Assembly: GCA_964497615.1 (NCBI GenBank)
Contig: CAZCEC010000002.1
Span: forward strand, 152,882-216,881
Reading direction: 5' to 3'
Length of the DNA stretch: 64,000 nucleotides
Source of the DNA: CAZCEC01 sp964497615
GTDB taxonomy: Bacteria; Chloroflexota; Anaerolineae; Anaerolineales; UBA6663
A program made the translations under genes and the position numbers. Numbering within the stretch: position 1 is the stretch's first letter; every line of letters starts with the position of its first letter. The notes below the pieces were generated by a model. It was not told the DNA's origin and ran no database searches. It saw nothing but the letters and a program-made list of their open reading frames with translations. Shown piece by piece: positions 45,778 to 54,798 of this stretch.

Positions 45778-47499
45778 ATGCGGCGATGGCTGGGTTTGGC
45801 GGCAGGGAGTGCGGCAGGCTTGGGGGCGGCGGTGCTGGCGGTGGCCGTGGCGGCGGCCAGCGGCGCGCGGGCGCAAGCGGAGCCCCCACCCCCGCTGGTG
45901 GTGGGACCGCTGACCCCGGTGGAGGCGCCCGCGGGCGAGGCGGGAGCCGGGCAGGTTGCGCTGGGGGGCGGCGCCATCGTCACGCCTACCTCGGTGAGCA
46001 TGCTGCTGATCCCGGACTCCGATAGCGACCGGGTGATGGCCTTTGACCCGGCGACCGGCGACCTGATCAACGCCAACTTTATCCCCAGCGACCCCACGCA
46101 CCTGACCACCCCCAAGAACGCCATCTTGAACGCGGCCGGCGACCGGGTGCTGGTTTCCGATCAGGCTGAAGACGTGGTGCAGGCCTATACCCTGAACGGC
46201 GCGTATGCGGGCGTGTTTGCGCCGGCCGGCGGGGCGAACACCGCCATCCTGGACAACATCCTGGGGATTGCCCTGCGCCCCAACGGCAACCTGCTGGTGA
46301 CAGTCTTCGGCGGCGCCAACGTCAACGCGGTGGCCGAGTTCAACACGGCCGGCGCCTACCTGGGCGACTTCATCGCCAACAGCAGCGGCGGGCTGGATGG
46401 GCCGTTCGACATCTTCGCGCGCGGCACGGCCGACTGGCTCGTGAGCAGCATCAATACCGATCAGGTGAAGCGCTACAACTTCACCACCGGCGCCTTCATC
46501 ACCAACCTGGCCAGCATCAATAACTTTCCTCAGCAGATCGCCCTGGCCGGCAACGGCAACCTCCTGGTGGCGAACTTCAGCGGGACGCAGGAAGGCATCG
46601 TGGAGCTTACCGCGGGCGGCGCGCTGGTGGGGGTGTACACCGCCACCGGACTGTCGCAGTATCGCGGGGTGCACGAACTGCCCGGCGGCACCCTGCTGGT
46701 GGCGACCAGCGGCGGGGTGTACGAGATCAACCGCAGTGACCCACTGTCGAACACCAAGCTGGCCGGCGTCAGCGCCCAATACATCGAACGGGTGGAGATT
46801 CCGGTGAGGGTTGAACTGGCGAAGACGGTGGGGCTGAACTCGCAGGTGTGCGCCACTACCGATAGCGTGAACGTGCCGCCGGAGACGGAGGTGTATTACT
46901 GCTTCGAGGTGCGCAACACCGGCGCGGTGACCCTGACCCGGCACAACCTGAGCGACAGCCACCTGGGTGTGATCCTGAACAACTTCAATTACGCCCTGGC
47001 GCCGGGCGCCAGCGCCTTCCTCACCTTCGCGGCGAACATCACCACCACCACGCTCAACACCGCCGAGTGGACGGCCTACAACCCCGGCCCGGTGGACGTG
47101 GCGCGGGCCAGCGACACGGCCCTGGCGACGGCCAGCGGCGTGACGCTGGACAAGACGGTGGGGCTGGACTCCCAGGTGTGCGCCACGACCCCCGTCATCT
47201 CGCTGACGGTGGGCATGACGGTGACGTACTGCTACGAAGTCCGCAACGACACGCAGGTGACCCTGACGCGGCACACGGTGACGGACAGCGAATTGGGCCT
47301 GCTGCTCAACAACTTCCCCTATCCGCTGGCGCCGGGCACGGGCGCGTTCTTCACCTATAGCACCTTCATCTCCGAGACCACCGTTAACACGGCGGCGTGG
47401 ACCTCCTTCAACCCCGGCCCCACCCAGATGGTGACCGGCACGGACACGGCCAAGGTGGCGCTGATCCGGCGGATGTGGCTGCCGATCATTTTGAAGTGA
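45778..47499 (+). CDS. Secreted NHL/beta-propeller protein with two tandem DUF11-like repeats
   Basis: 573 residues from the ATG at 45778 (ACAGGAGG 4 nt upstream). Signal peptide of about 32 residues ending SGARAQA. About 70-340: a propeller with blades (VLVSDQAEDVVQAYTLNGAY, NGNLLVTVFGGANVNAVAEF, LLVANFSGTQEGIVELTAGG). About 345-560: two copies of a 105-residue unit starting ELAKTVGLNSQVCATT and LDKTVGLDSQVCATTP, each with YYCFEVRN/TYCYEVRN and a Cys pair, resembling DUF11-type adhesion repeats. It ends RRMWLPIILK, a tail also seen in two other secreted proteins here. Confidence 0.88.
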   Translation: MRRWLGLAAGSAAGLGAAVLAVAVAAASGARAQAEPPPPLVVGPLTPVEAPAGEAGAGQVALGGGAIVTPTSVSMLLIPDSDSDRVMAFDPATGDLINANFIPSDPTHLTTPKNAILNAAGDRVLVSDQAEDVVQAYTLNGAYAGVFAPAGGANTAILDNILGIALRPNGNLLVTVFGGANVNAVAEFNTAGAYLGDFIANSSGGLDGPFDIFARGTADWLVSSINTDQVKRYNFTTGAFITNLASINNFPQQIALAGNGNLLVANFSGTQEGIVELTAGGALVGVYTATGLSQYRGVHELPGGTLLVATSGGVYEINRSDPLSNTKLAGVSAQYIERVEIPVRVELAKTVGLNSQVCATTDSVNVPPETEVYYCFEVRNTGAVTLTRHNLSDSHLGVILNNFNYALAPGASAFLTFAANITTTTLNTAEWTAYNPGPVDVARASDTALATASGVTLDKTVGLDSQVCATTPVISLTVGMTVTYCYEVRNDTQVTLTRHTVTDSELGLLLNNFPYPLAPGTGAFFTYSTFISETTVNTAAWTSFNPGPTQMVTGTDTAKVALIRRMWLPIILK

Positions 47500-47541
47500 T
47501 GGACGACGGAAGACGACCGGACACCGGCCTGCGCCGATACA

Positions 47542-47602
47542 GACCTGCCAGGTTTTGGGTGGCGTCACGTTGGGCGTGTTGGCAAGCGAAACCTGGCAGG
47601 TC
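47542..47602. repeat. Dispersed inverted-repeat element, copy 2
   Basis: Arms GACCTGCCAGGTTTTG (47542-47557) and CGAAACCTGGCAGGTC (47587-47602), 15 of 16 paired, spacer 29 bp. The same arms occur at 33133-33197. Confidence 0.72.
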
Positions 47603-47645
47603 GTGGCCCGCGACGGGCGACGGAAGACGAAGGTTGGATTGAGCG

Positions 47646-48500
47646 ATGGTGAGCGCGCACGTATTGGGCAACGCGCAGGATGCCGGCTTGCCGCAGGCCG
47701 GGTGCGGCTGCCCCAACTGCTGCGCGGCCTGGGCCGACCCCGCCCGGCGGCGCCACGCGGCCTGCCTGGGCCTGCTGGACGAGGCCGCGGGCGTGTTCTT
47801 TCTGGTGGATGCCACGCCCGACTTCCGCGAGCAACTGCACGCCCTGCAGGCGCTGGCCCCCGGCGCGCGGCTGGGCGGCGTGCTGCTGACCCATGCGCAC
47901 ATGGGTCACTACACCGGCTTGCTGCACCTGGGCTTCGAGGCCATGGCCGCCCGCGCGGTGCCGCTCTTCGCCACCCACCGGATGCTGGACTACCTGGCCC
48001 GCAACGCCCCCTGGCGGCAACTGCTGGACCAGGGCAACGTGGCGCCGCGCGAAATCGCGCCGGACGTGGACCTGGCGCTGACCCCGGCCCTGAGCGCCCG
48101 GCCCCTGCCGGTGCCGCACCGCGCCGAGTGGAGCGACACGGTGGGCTTCATCGTCCGCGGGCCGCGCCGCCAACTGCTCTATCTGCCCGATATTGACGGC
48201 TGGGAGGCCTGGGCCGCGCCGCCCTTTGGCCGCGACGCGCGGGCGGCGGTAGATGGCGTGGACGCGGCCCTGCTGGACGGCACGTTCTACAGCGCGGGCG
48301 AACTGCCGGGGCGCGAGGCGAGCGGGATCGGCCACCCGCTGGTGACGGACACGGCGGCGCGGCTGCGCGGCACGCGGGCGAGGGTGCACTTCACGCACCT
48401 GAACCATACTAACCCGCTGCACCAGCCGGGGCCGGAGCGCGACTGGCTGAGGGCGCAGGGGCTGGGCGCGGCGGAAGAAGGGATGACGTACGAATTATGA
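47646..48500 (+). CDS. PqqB-like metallo-beta-lactamase-fold hydrolase
   Basis: 284 residues. AHVLGNAQDAGLPQAGCGCP and NCCAAW give the PqqB-type Cys-rich start; LLTHAHMGHYTGLLHLG is the MBL metal motif with His-x-His-x-x-His-like spacing (Asp replaced by Met-Gly, as in PqqB); VHFTHLNHTNPLHQPGPERD is the diagnostic C-terminal block. In methylotrophs PqqB helps make the cofactor PQQ, but no other pqq genes are near, and orphans of this type are common. The true reaction here is unknown. Confidence 0.88.
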   Translation: MVSAHVLGNAQDAGLPQAGCGCPNCCAAWADPARRRHAACLGLLDEAAGVFFLVDATPDFREQLHALQALAPGARLGGVLLTHAHMGHYTGLLHLGFEAMAARAVPLFATHRMLDYLARNAPWRQLLDQGNVAPREIAPDVDLALTPALSARPLPVPHRAEWSDTVGFIVRGPRRQLLYLPDIDGWEAWAAPPFGRDARAAVDGVDAALLDGTFYSAGELPGREASGIGHPLVTDTAARLRGTRARVHFTHLNHTNPLHQPGPERDWLRAQGLGAAEEGMTYEL

Positions 48501-48682
48501 AGGACGAAGGACCTGCGGGGACGAAGGACGAAGGACGAAGGACGAAGGACGAAGAAGGTCTTTCTCCGCGCACTCGGCGTACTCAGCGGTGAAGGATAGC
48601 GGCGGATGACCGGCGACCGATGGCGTGACACGTGAAACTTGACCCGCGCCACATGACACACGTCACTTGAAAGGAGACTGAG
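48501..48682. repeat. Gene-free spacer with GAAGGACGAAGG tandem repeats
   Basis: GAATTATGAAGGACGAAGGA at 48493-48512 is followed by a run of 7-bp GGACGAA units (about 48520-48553), then a CTCCGCG...CTCAGCGGTGAA dispersed repeat and CACATGACAC near 48650. GAATTATGAAGGATGA recurs at 58692-58707. Confidence 0.6.
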
Positions 48683-49453
48683 ATGCCCCAAGCTTGGCTG
48701 CCCGTGATTGTGCTGGTGTTTTTTGTGCTGATGCTGGTGTCGGCGGCGGTGCGGGTGGTGCAGGAGTATGAACGCGGGGTGATCTTCCGGCTGGGGCGGC
48801 TGGTGGGGGCCAAGGGGCCGGGGCTGTTCTTCATCTTGCCCATCGTGGACCGGATGGTGAAGGTGGACCTGCGCGTGGTGACGCTGGACGTGCCGGCGCA
48901 GGAGGCCATCACCCGCGACAACGTGACCGTGAAGGTGAACGCGGTGGTGTTCTTCCGCGTAGTGAAGCCCGCCGACGCCATCGTCCAGGTGGAGGACTTC
49001 CGCCGTGCCACCTGGAACATCTCGCAGACCACGCTGCGCAACGTGCTGGGCCAGTCCATGCTGGACGAGCTGCTCTCCAACCGCGAGCAGGTGAACCAGA
49101 AGCTCCAGCAGATCATCGACGAGCAGACCGAGCCGTGGGGGGTGAAGGTGAGCATCGTCGAGGTGAAGGACGTGGAGCTGCCGCAGAGCATGCAGCGGGC
49201 CATGGCGCGCCAGGCGGAGGCCGAGCGCGAGAAGCGGGCCAAGATCATCCACGCCGAGGGCGAGTTCAGCGCGGCCCAGCAGTTGGCCGAGGCGGCGGCG
49301 CTGATGTCGGCCAACGCCGGGGCGATGCAGTTGCGCTACCTGCAAACGTTGACTGAGATTTCGGTGGAGAAGAACTCGACCATCATCTTCCCGGTGCCGA
49401 TGGACTTGCTGCAGGCGCTGGGCAAGCTGGCGCCTCCGGCGGCCCAGTCGTAA
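48683..49453 (+). CDS. Slipin/stomatin-like SPFH-domain membrane protein
   Basis: 256 residues. An N-terminal TM helix (LPVIVLVFFVLMLVSAAVRV), then the SPFH domain (VQEYERGVIFRLGRLVGAKG, GLFFILPIVDRMVKVDLRVV, QEAITRDNVTVKVNAVVFFR), then a coiled-coil (QAEAEREKRAKIIHAEGEFS). It forms oligomers at the inner face of the membrane and scaffolds lipid domains; slipins are often paired with an NfeD-like protease, which is not seen here. GAAAGGAG precedes the ATG. Confidence 0.94.
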   Translation: MPQAWLPVIVLVFFVLMLVSAAVRVVQEYERGVIFRLGRLVGAKGPGLFFILPIVDRMVKVDLRVVTLDVPAQEAITRDNVTVKVNAVVFFRVVKPADAIVQVEDFRRATWNISQTTLRNVLGQSMLDELLSNREQVNQKLQQIIDEQTEPWGVKVSIVEVKDVELPQSMQRAMARQAEAEREKRAKIIHAEGEFSAAQQLAEAAALMSANAGAMQLRYLQTLTEISVEKNSTIIFPVPMDLLQALGKLAPPAAQS

Positions 49454-49476
49454 GCTGAAGGGGCATCAGGGGCCGG

Positions 49477-49520
49477 AAGGGTATAAGGGGCAGGTCGCCC
49501 TTAATGCCCCTTATACCCTT
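49477..49520 (+). terminator. Perfect 16-bp inverted repeat, probable terminator of the slipin gene
   Basis: Arms AAGGGTATAAGGGGCA (49477-49492) and its reverse complement (49505-49520), 12-nt loop, then TTTAGG. It begins 23 nt after the slipin stop. The T-run is short, so this may be a weak terminator or a processed 3' hairpin. Confidence 0.55.
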
Positions 49521-49645
49521 TAGGTCCTTCTTTCCTTTACCCCTCTAAAGTAATGAATCAATTCCCCTCCTGAGGGGCGTGGCGGCGGCGGCCGGCGCGG
49601 ATATACTTCAGGGTGGCGGCTTCTCTCACCACCCAAGGAGGGTCC

Positions 49646-52600
49646 ATGCCCCGCGCACTTCTCCGCACACTGGCATTGGCGCTGAGGTTCGTCCTTTTGG
49701 CCGGCGTGGGCCTGTGGCCGGCGGCTGGGCCGGCGTGGGCTGGGCCGGCGCCCGCCGCGCCACTGCCTGTACCCCCGGCGGCGCCCTCAGCCACCATCAC
49801 CGTCAACACCACCAGCGATGAGTTTGGGTCGGGCGCAAGCTGCGCGCTGCGCGAGGCCATCGAGGCCGCGCGGCTGAACGCCGCCTTTGGCGGCTGCACC
49901 GCCGGCTCCGGCGCCGACCTCATCCAGCTCAGCCCGCTGACCTACACCCTGTCTATCGCGGCGGACGCCTCCCCCAACGACAACGCCGACGGCGACCTGG
50001 ACCTGGGCTCGCCGCTGACCATCACCGTTTCCGGCGAGACCAATGCCGTCATCCAGCAAACGGCCGGCGACCGGGTGATGCACGTGGTCAGCGCCACGGT
50101 GGTGGGGCTGCACCGGGTGACCCTCACCGGCGGCGTGGCGGCCCTCAACGGCGGCGGCTTGCTGGCCGACACGGCCGGCGCGCACGTCACCTTGCTGGAA
50201 ACGGGGCTGATCAGCAACACGGCCGGGCTGGGCGGCGGGCTGCTGCTGGACGGGGCGACCCTGACGGCCACCGCCAGCGCCTTCATCAGCAACACCGCCA
50301 ACCTGGCCTCGGGCGGCGGCGGCATCTTCCTCGACAGCGGCGAACTGCGGCTGGTGAACACCACCCTGGCCGTCAACCGGGCCACGGCCGGGCCGGGCGG
50401 CGGGCTGCGCGTGATTGGCGGCGCGGCGCACCTCAGCAGCGTGAGCGTGGTGAGCAATTCCGCCACCACCGCCGGGGGCGGCCTGGAACTGCTGGCCGGC
50501 AGCCTGACCTTCACCAACACCCTGCTGGGCGATAACACCGCCCCCACCGGGCCGGATTGCGACGGCAGCCCGACCTCCGGCAACTACAACTTGATTGAGA
50601 CCCTGACCGACTGCACGGTGGGCGGCACCACGACGAACAACGTCACCGGCAACCCCGTGCTGGGGCCGGTGGAAACTTTCTTTGGGCGCACGCCCGCGCG
50701 CGTGCCCCAGCCCGGCAGCCCGGCCATCGACGCTGCCAACCCCGGCGGCTGCCTCGACCACCTGGGCGCGGCCCTGACCAGCGACCAGCGGGGACAATTC
50801 CGCCCGCAGGATGGCGACGGTGCGGGCGGCGCGCGCTGCGACATCGGCGCGGTCGAGAGGCAGCCCAACCTGGTCACCGTGTTTGGCCCAACCGCCTTCG
50901 AGGATGACGGAACCACGGGCGTGGGCGTCAGCCGTTCTCAGGGGGATGGGCCGGTGGGCGTGAGCTTTGGCACCCTCAACGGCACGGCCACGGCCGGCTC
51001 CGACTTCCTGGCCGCCTCTGGCAGCGTCACCTTTGCGGCGGGCGAGTTTGGCACCAAGTTCATCACGGTGACGCTGGTGAACGACGCGGCGCCGGAGGGC
51101 GACGAGGCCTTCACCATGCCGATGACGGTGACCAGCGGGCTGGCGAGCTTCAACGGACCGTCCACCGCCCAAATTGCCTTGTACGACGACGAGGCGGCCG
51201 GGATGCTGCAATTCGCCGTGCCGCTGGTGGTGGCCCGCGAGGGCGACGGCAGCGCGCAACTGTATGTCATGCGCGCCCACGGCCACACCGGCGCGGTGAG
51301 CGTGGACTACGCCATCGCGGGCGGCGGCAGCGGCGCGCTGGCCTGGGGCGATGGCGACGTGTCGCCCCGGACGGTGGTGGTGCCGCTGGCGGCCGATGCC
51401 GTGGTGGAGAGCGGCGAGACCATCACCGTGACCCTGAGCAACCCCGGCGGCGGCGCGCGCCTGCTGGACCAGACGACCGGGACCGTGATCGTGCTGGACG
51501 ACGACGCCACGGGCGCGACCATCAACGTGAGCACGACGGCCGACGAGTTGAACACCGACGGCGACTGCTCGCTGCGCGAGGCGGTGCGAGCCGCCAACCT
51601 CGACCTGGCGGTGGATGCCTGCCCGGCCGGCGCGGGCGCCGACACCATCGTCCTGGCGGCGGCCACCTATGTCCTCAGCGTGGCCGGGACCGGCGAAAAC
51701 GCGGCCGTGACTGGCGACCTGGACCTGAACGACGATGTGACCCTCCAGGGCCAGGGGGCGGCGGCCACGGTGGTCAGCGGCGGCGGGCTGGACCGCGTGT
51801 TTCATGCCGGGGCCAGCAACCCGAATGTGGTGGTGACCCTGCGCAGCCTGACGATCCGCGATGGCAATACCTCCGCGAACGGCGGGGGCGTGCTCAGCGC
51901 GGGCGCGCTGGTGCTGCTGGACGCCGCGCTCACCAACAACACTGGGGGCGGGCTGGCGGCGCAAGGGCCAACCCTGGCGACCGGGGTCGTTATCAGCGGC
52001 AACACTGGCAATATCGGCGGCGGCATTTACATCGGCCCAGACGCGGCCGCCACGCTTTCGACCCTGAGCGTCTACTCAAATACGGCCACTACTTTCGGTG
52101 GCGGGTTCTACGCGCAAGTTGCTTCCCTGACCCTGAGCCACAGCCGCGTGGCGGAGAATGAAGCGTCCGATCAGGGCGGCGGGCTGTCTCTTCACGACGG
52201 GGCGGCGGTTCTGCTCGGCGTCAGCCTTACCGGCAATTTCATCCCAGGGAGTGCGACCAGCGGGGGCGGCCTGTATTCCAACAACGGCAGCCTGCTGGTG
52301 GCCGGCGGCGAGGTGAGTGGTAATGAGGCGGGTCTGGGCGGCGTGTATCTGTCCGGCGGCTCGGCGGTGATTGTGGCCGCGGCCATTAACGGGAACATTG
52401 GCGGCGGTGTTGATGGCGGCGGCCCGCTGGTGCTGGCCGACAGCGTGGTGGACGGCAACGCGGACGGGGGCGGCGGCGTGGGGGGCGTGGGAGTCTTTGA
52501 CCGGGCGTGGCTGTGGCGCGTCACCGTGAGCGGCAACACGAATAACGCCAATGGCGGCGGCGTGATGGTCAGCGGGCGCACGTGGATTGGCCACAGCCTG

Positions 52601-53167
52601 ATCTTTAGCAACACAGCCCCCACTGGCGGCGGGCTGTTTGCCGATGACCGGGTGGACCTGGTGAATGTGACCGTGAGCGGCAACAGCGCGGCGGCGGCGG
52701 GCGGCGGCGTGGCCGCGACGGCCTCGGGCGAGGCGCGCCTGCGCAATGTGACGGTGGTCAACAACAATGCGCCGGCCGGCGGCGGGCTGCACACCGCCTC
52801 CGCGGCGGGCCAGATCACCCTCGTCAACACCCTGCTGGCCGGCAGCGTGACCGGCGGCAACTGCGGCGGCAGCGGGGTCACCTCCGGCGGGCACAACCGC
52901 AGCACCGACGGCACGTGCGCGCTGGGGCAGAGCGGCGACGCGAACAGCGCCCCGGCGGGCCTGGGGGCGCTGGCGCCCAACGGCGGCCCCACGCTCACGC
53001 ACGCGCTCAACTCAAATAGCGGCGCGCGCGACACGGGCGACCCCGGCGCTTGCCCGGCGCGTGACCAGCGCGGCTTCGACCGTGCCCCGGCCGCCCCGTG
53101 CGACGTGGGCGCGTTTGAGTATGCGGCCTTTGGGCCGTGGGTGTGGATGCCGCTGATCAGCCGCTAG
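49646..53167 (+). CDS. Large secreted CSLREA / Calx-beta / beta-helix surface protein
   Basis: 1173 residues from the ATG at 49646 (AGGAGG 4 nt upstream). Signal peptide of about 31 residues (LRFVLLAGVGLWPAAG...AWA). CSLREA-type blocks at about 50-85 (TITVNTTSDEFGSGASCALR) and about 627-665 (TTADELNTDGDCSLREAVRA). Beta-helix 1 about 100-400 ends with PAIDAANPGGCLDHL; Calx-beta-like region about 420-620 (GTATAGSDFLAASGSVTFAA, EGDEAFT); beta-helix 2 about 690-1100. It ends FGPWVWMPLISR. Probably a surface adhesin. Its stop shares CTAG with the opposing gene. Confidence 0.92.
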   Translation: MPRALLRTLALALRFVLLAGVGLWPAAGPAWAGPAPAAPLPVPPAAPSATITVNTTSDEFGSGASCALREAIEAARLNAAFGGCTAGSGADLIQLSPLTYTLSIAADASPNDNADGDLDLGSPLTITVSGETNAVIQQTAGDRVMHVVSATVVGLHRVTLTGGVAALNGGGLLADTAGAHVTLLETGLISNTAGLGGGLLLDGATLTATASAFISNTANLASGGGGIFLDSGELRLVNTTLAVNRATAGPGGGLRVIGGAAHLSSVSVVSNSATTAGGGLELLAGSLTFTNTLLGDNTAPTGPDCDGSPTSGNYNLIETLTDCTVGGTTTNNVTGNPVLGPVETFFGRTPARVPQPGSPAIDAANPGGCLDHLGAALTSDQRGQFRPQDGDGAGGARCDIGAVERQPNLVTVFGPTAFEDDGTTGVGVSRSQGDGPVGVSFGTLNGTATAGSDFLAASGSVTFAAGEFGTKFITVTLVNDAAPEGDEAFTMPMTVTSGLASFNGPSTAQIALYDDEAAGMLQFAVPLVVAREGDGSAQLYVMRAHGHTGAVSVDYAIAGGGSGALAWGDGDVSPRTVVVPLAADAVVESGETITVTLSNPGGGARLLDQTTGTVIVLDDDATGATINVSTTADELNTDGDCSLREAVRAANLDLAVDACPAGAGADTIVLAAATYVLSVAGTGENAAVTGDLDLNDDVTLQGQGAAATVVSGGGLDRVFHAGASNPNVVVTLRSLTIRDGNTSANGGGVLSAGALVLLDAALTNNTGGGLAAQGPTLATGVVISGNTGNIGGGIYIGPDAAATLSTLSVYSNTATTFGGGFYAQVASLTLSHSRVAENEASDQGGGLSLHDGAAVLLGVSLTGNFIPGSATSGGGLYSNNGSLLVAGGEVSGNEAGLGGVYLSGGSAVIVAAAINGNIGGGVDGGGPLVLADSVVDGNADGGGGVGGVGVFDRAWLWRVTVSGNTNNANGGGVMVSGRTWIGHSLIFSNTAPTGGGLFADDRVDLVNVTVSGNSAAAAGGGVAATASGEARLRNVTVVNNNAPAGGGLHTASAAGQITLVNTLLAGSVTGGNCGGSGVTSGGHNRSTDGTCALGQSGDANSAPAGLGALAPNGGPTLTHALNSNSGARDTGDPGACPARDQRGFDRAPAAPCDVGAFEYAAFGPWVWMPLISR

Positions 53168-54705
53168 GGCAGCCGCCGCCACGGCACCTCCGGCCCGGCG
53201 TAGACCAGCACGCCGCCTGCGCCATCGGGGATGACGCCGTAGGTGTCGCGCCACAGGCCGCCGCCGTAGGCCCAGGGCCCGTTGTAGGGGAAGGGTCCGA
53301 GCGAGTACACCTGCGGCGCTTCGCCGGGGACGACGACGCCCAGGTAGCGCTCGCGCTGGGGCAGTGACTGGCTGACGAACCACACGCGCCCGTCGCCGTC
53401 GGCGGCCAGCGCGTCTTCCGCCAGGGGCAGGTCCAGCCCGGTATCGGGGCCGAGGGGCAGGTGAGTCCAGCGGCCATCCGGGCGCAGGCCGCTGGCCGCC
53501 CAGGCGTTGGGCCCCAGGTAGCCGGGGCGCGGCTGCCACAGCATCCACACCGTCCCATCCGGGGCAAAGGCAAAGTTGATTACCGCGGCGGGGGCGCTGG
53601 CGTCCACGCTCATCGTCTGCCAGGCCGCCTGGCCGGCGCGCAGCACGCTGGCCCCGCCCACCGTGCCCACCCACACGTCGCCCGCGGGGCTGACGCGCAC
53701 GGCGGCGGCGGTGTTGGTGAGCAGGCCGTCGGCGCGGCGCATGGCGCGCGGGGCCTCGCCCGGCGCAAAGAGAAACAACTCCGGCCCATAGTCAATGATC
53801 CACAGCCGGCCGGCGTCGTCGGCGGCGCCAAACTGCGGGGCCAGGATGGACAGCCGTTCGGGTTCGCCGGCCAGGGGCACGCGCACCAACCCGCTGGCGG
53901 GGCTTTGCTGGACGTAGGCGGCGGAACCGGAGGCGGCGAACAGGCGCGCGGCTTCGGTGACCGTCCATTGGCGCAGCACGCGGCCGCTGCGCGAGTCGAA
54001 GTAATAGACCGTTTCGTCGCTGCCCACGCACCAGGCGCGCGGCTGGCCGGGCACGGGGCGCACCAGCCCGGCGCAGGGCGCGCCCGCCGCCGGCTGCGCC
54101 CACCAGCCGGGCGGCAGGGCGGCTTGCGCGCTGAGGGCGCGGGCGGCCATCACCCCCAGCGGCAGCAGTAACCACAACGGCTGGAGCCATTGCCAGCGAT
54201 AGGGCACCAGGGCCAGCGGCGCGGCCATCACCAGCGCCGCCAGCAGCAGGTCCACCAGGCGCGGGGGCGCGGCCAGGGTCAGGATGACCAGCGCCGCCAG
54301 GGCGGGCGCGGCGGTGAGGCCAAGGCCGCTGGGCGGGGCGGGGCGCCCGGCCTTCGCGGCGCGGCGGTGCTCTTCTTCAATGAGGGCCAGGCCGTCGGCG
54401 GGCAGGCGGCGCCCCAAGCCGCGCAGGGCCGGGTGCACGCCGGGCCGCGCGAGGCGGGCGGCGGCGAGCATCAGCAGCACCAACGCCAGGGCGGCCAGGG
54501 GCAGGCTGGGCTGGGTGGGATAGTGGACCGCGAGCAGTGCCAGCCAGGGGATGAGCTGGGCGGCGGCCAGGCCGATGAGGAGCCACGGCCATGCCCGCCC
54601 GCGCACCAGCCCCCGGCGGCGGGCGGCCAGCAGCGCGCGCAGCCGCGTCAGGGCAGGGATGGCGGCCAGCAGGGGGAGGCTGAGCCAGAGCCAATATAAG
54701 TACAT
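53164..54705 (-). CDS. Membrane protein with C-terminal beta-propeller domain
   Basis: 513 residues from the ATG at 54705 (MYLYWLWLSLPLLAAIPALT); an upstream in-frame ATG at 54768 lies in the big inverted repeat and is rejected. About seven TM helices (1-225), then an extracytoplasmic propeller of 5-7 blades: RAWCVGSDETVYYFDSRSGR, DDAGRLWIIDYGPELFLFAP, PAGDVWVGTVGGASVLRAG, FAPDGTVWMLWQPRPGYLG. The VWVGT and WM/WFV blade patterns recall two-component-type propellers. Function unknown. It is convergent with the secreted protein gene, sharing 4 nt. Confidence 0.85.
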   Translation of the reverse strand: MYLYWLWLSLPLLAAIPALTRLRALLAARRRGLVRGRAWPWLLIGLAAAQLIPWLALLAVHYPTQPSLPLAALALVLLMLAAARLARPGVHPALRGLGRRLPADGLALIEEEHRRAAKAGRPAPPSGLGLTAAPALAALVILTLAAPPRLVDLLLAALVMAAPLALVPYRWQWLQPLWLLLPLGVMAARALSAQAALPPGWWAQPAAGAPCAGLVRPVPGQPRAWCVGSDETVYYFDSRSGRVLRQWTVTEAARLFAASGSAAYVQQSPASGLVRVPLAGEPERLSILAPQFGAADDAGRLWIIDYGPELFLFAPGEAPRAMRRADGLLTNTAAAVRVSPAGDVWVGTVGGASVLRAGQAAWQTMSVDASAPAAVINFAFAPDGTVWMLWQPRPGYLGPNAWAASGLRPDGRWTHLPLGPDTGLDLPLAEDALAADGDGRVWFVSQSLPQRERYLGVVVPGEAPQVYSLGPFPYNGPWAYGGGLWRDTYGVIPDGAGGVLVYAGPEVPWRRLP

Positions 54706-54747
54706 GAATTGTGTGGGTGGCGCGTGAGCGGCGACCGGCGACAGGTA

Positions 54748-54797
54748 CCGGCGAAGGACGAACCCCACGGTATTTCGTGGGGTTCGTCCTTCGCCGG
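54748..54797. repeat. Perfect 22-bp inverted repeat at the end of the aap operon
   Basis: Arms 54748-54769 and 54776-54797 are exact reverse complements with a 6-nt loop, centred on CCCCACG and CGTGGGG. It begins 1 nt after the aapP stop on the minus strand, where it could stabilise or end the transcript; no T-run follows. It contains the GGACGAA unit found in other spacers. Confidence 0.75.
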
Positions 54798-54798
54798 C

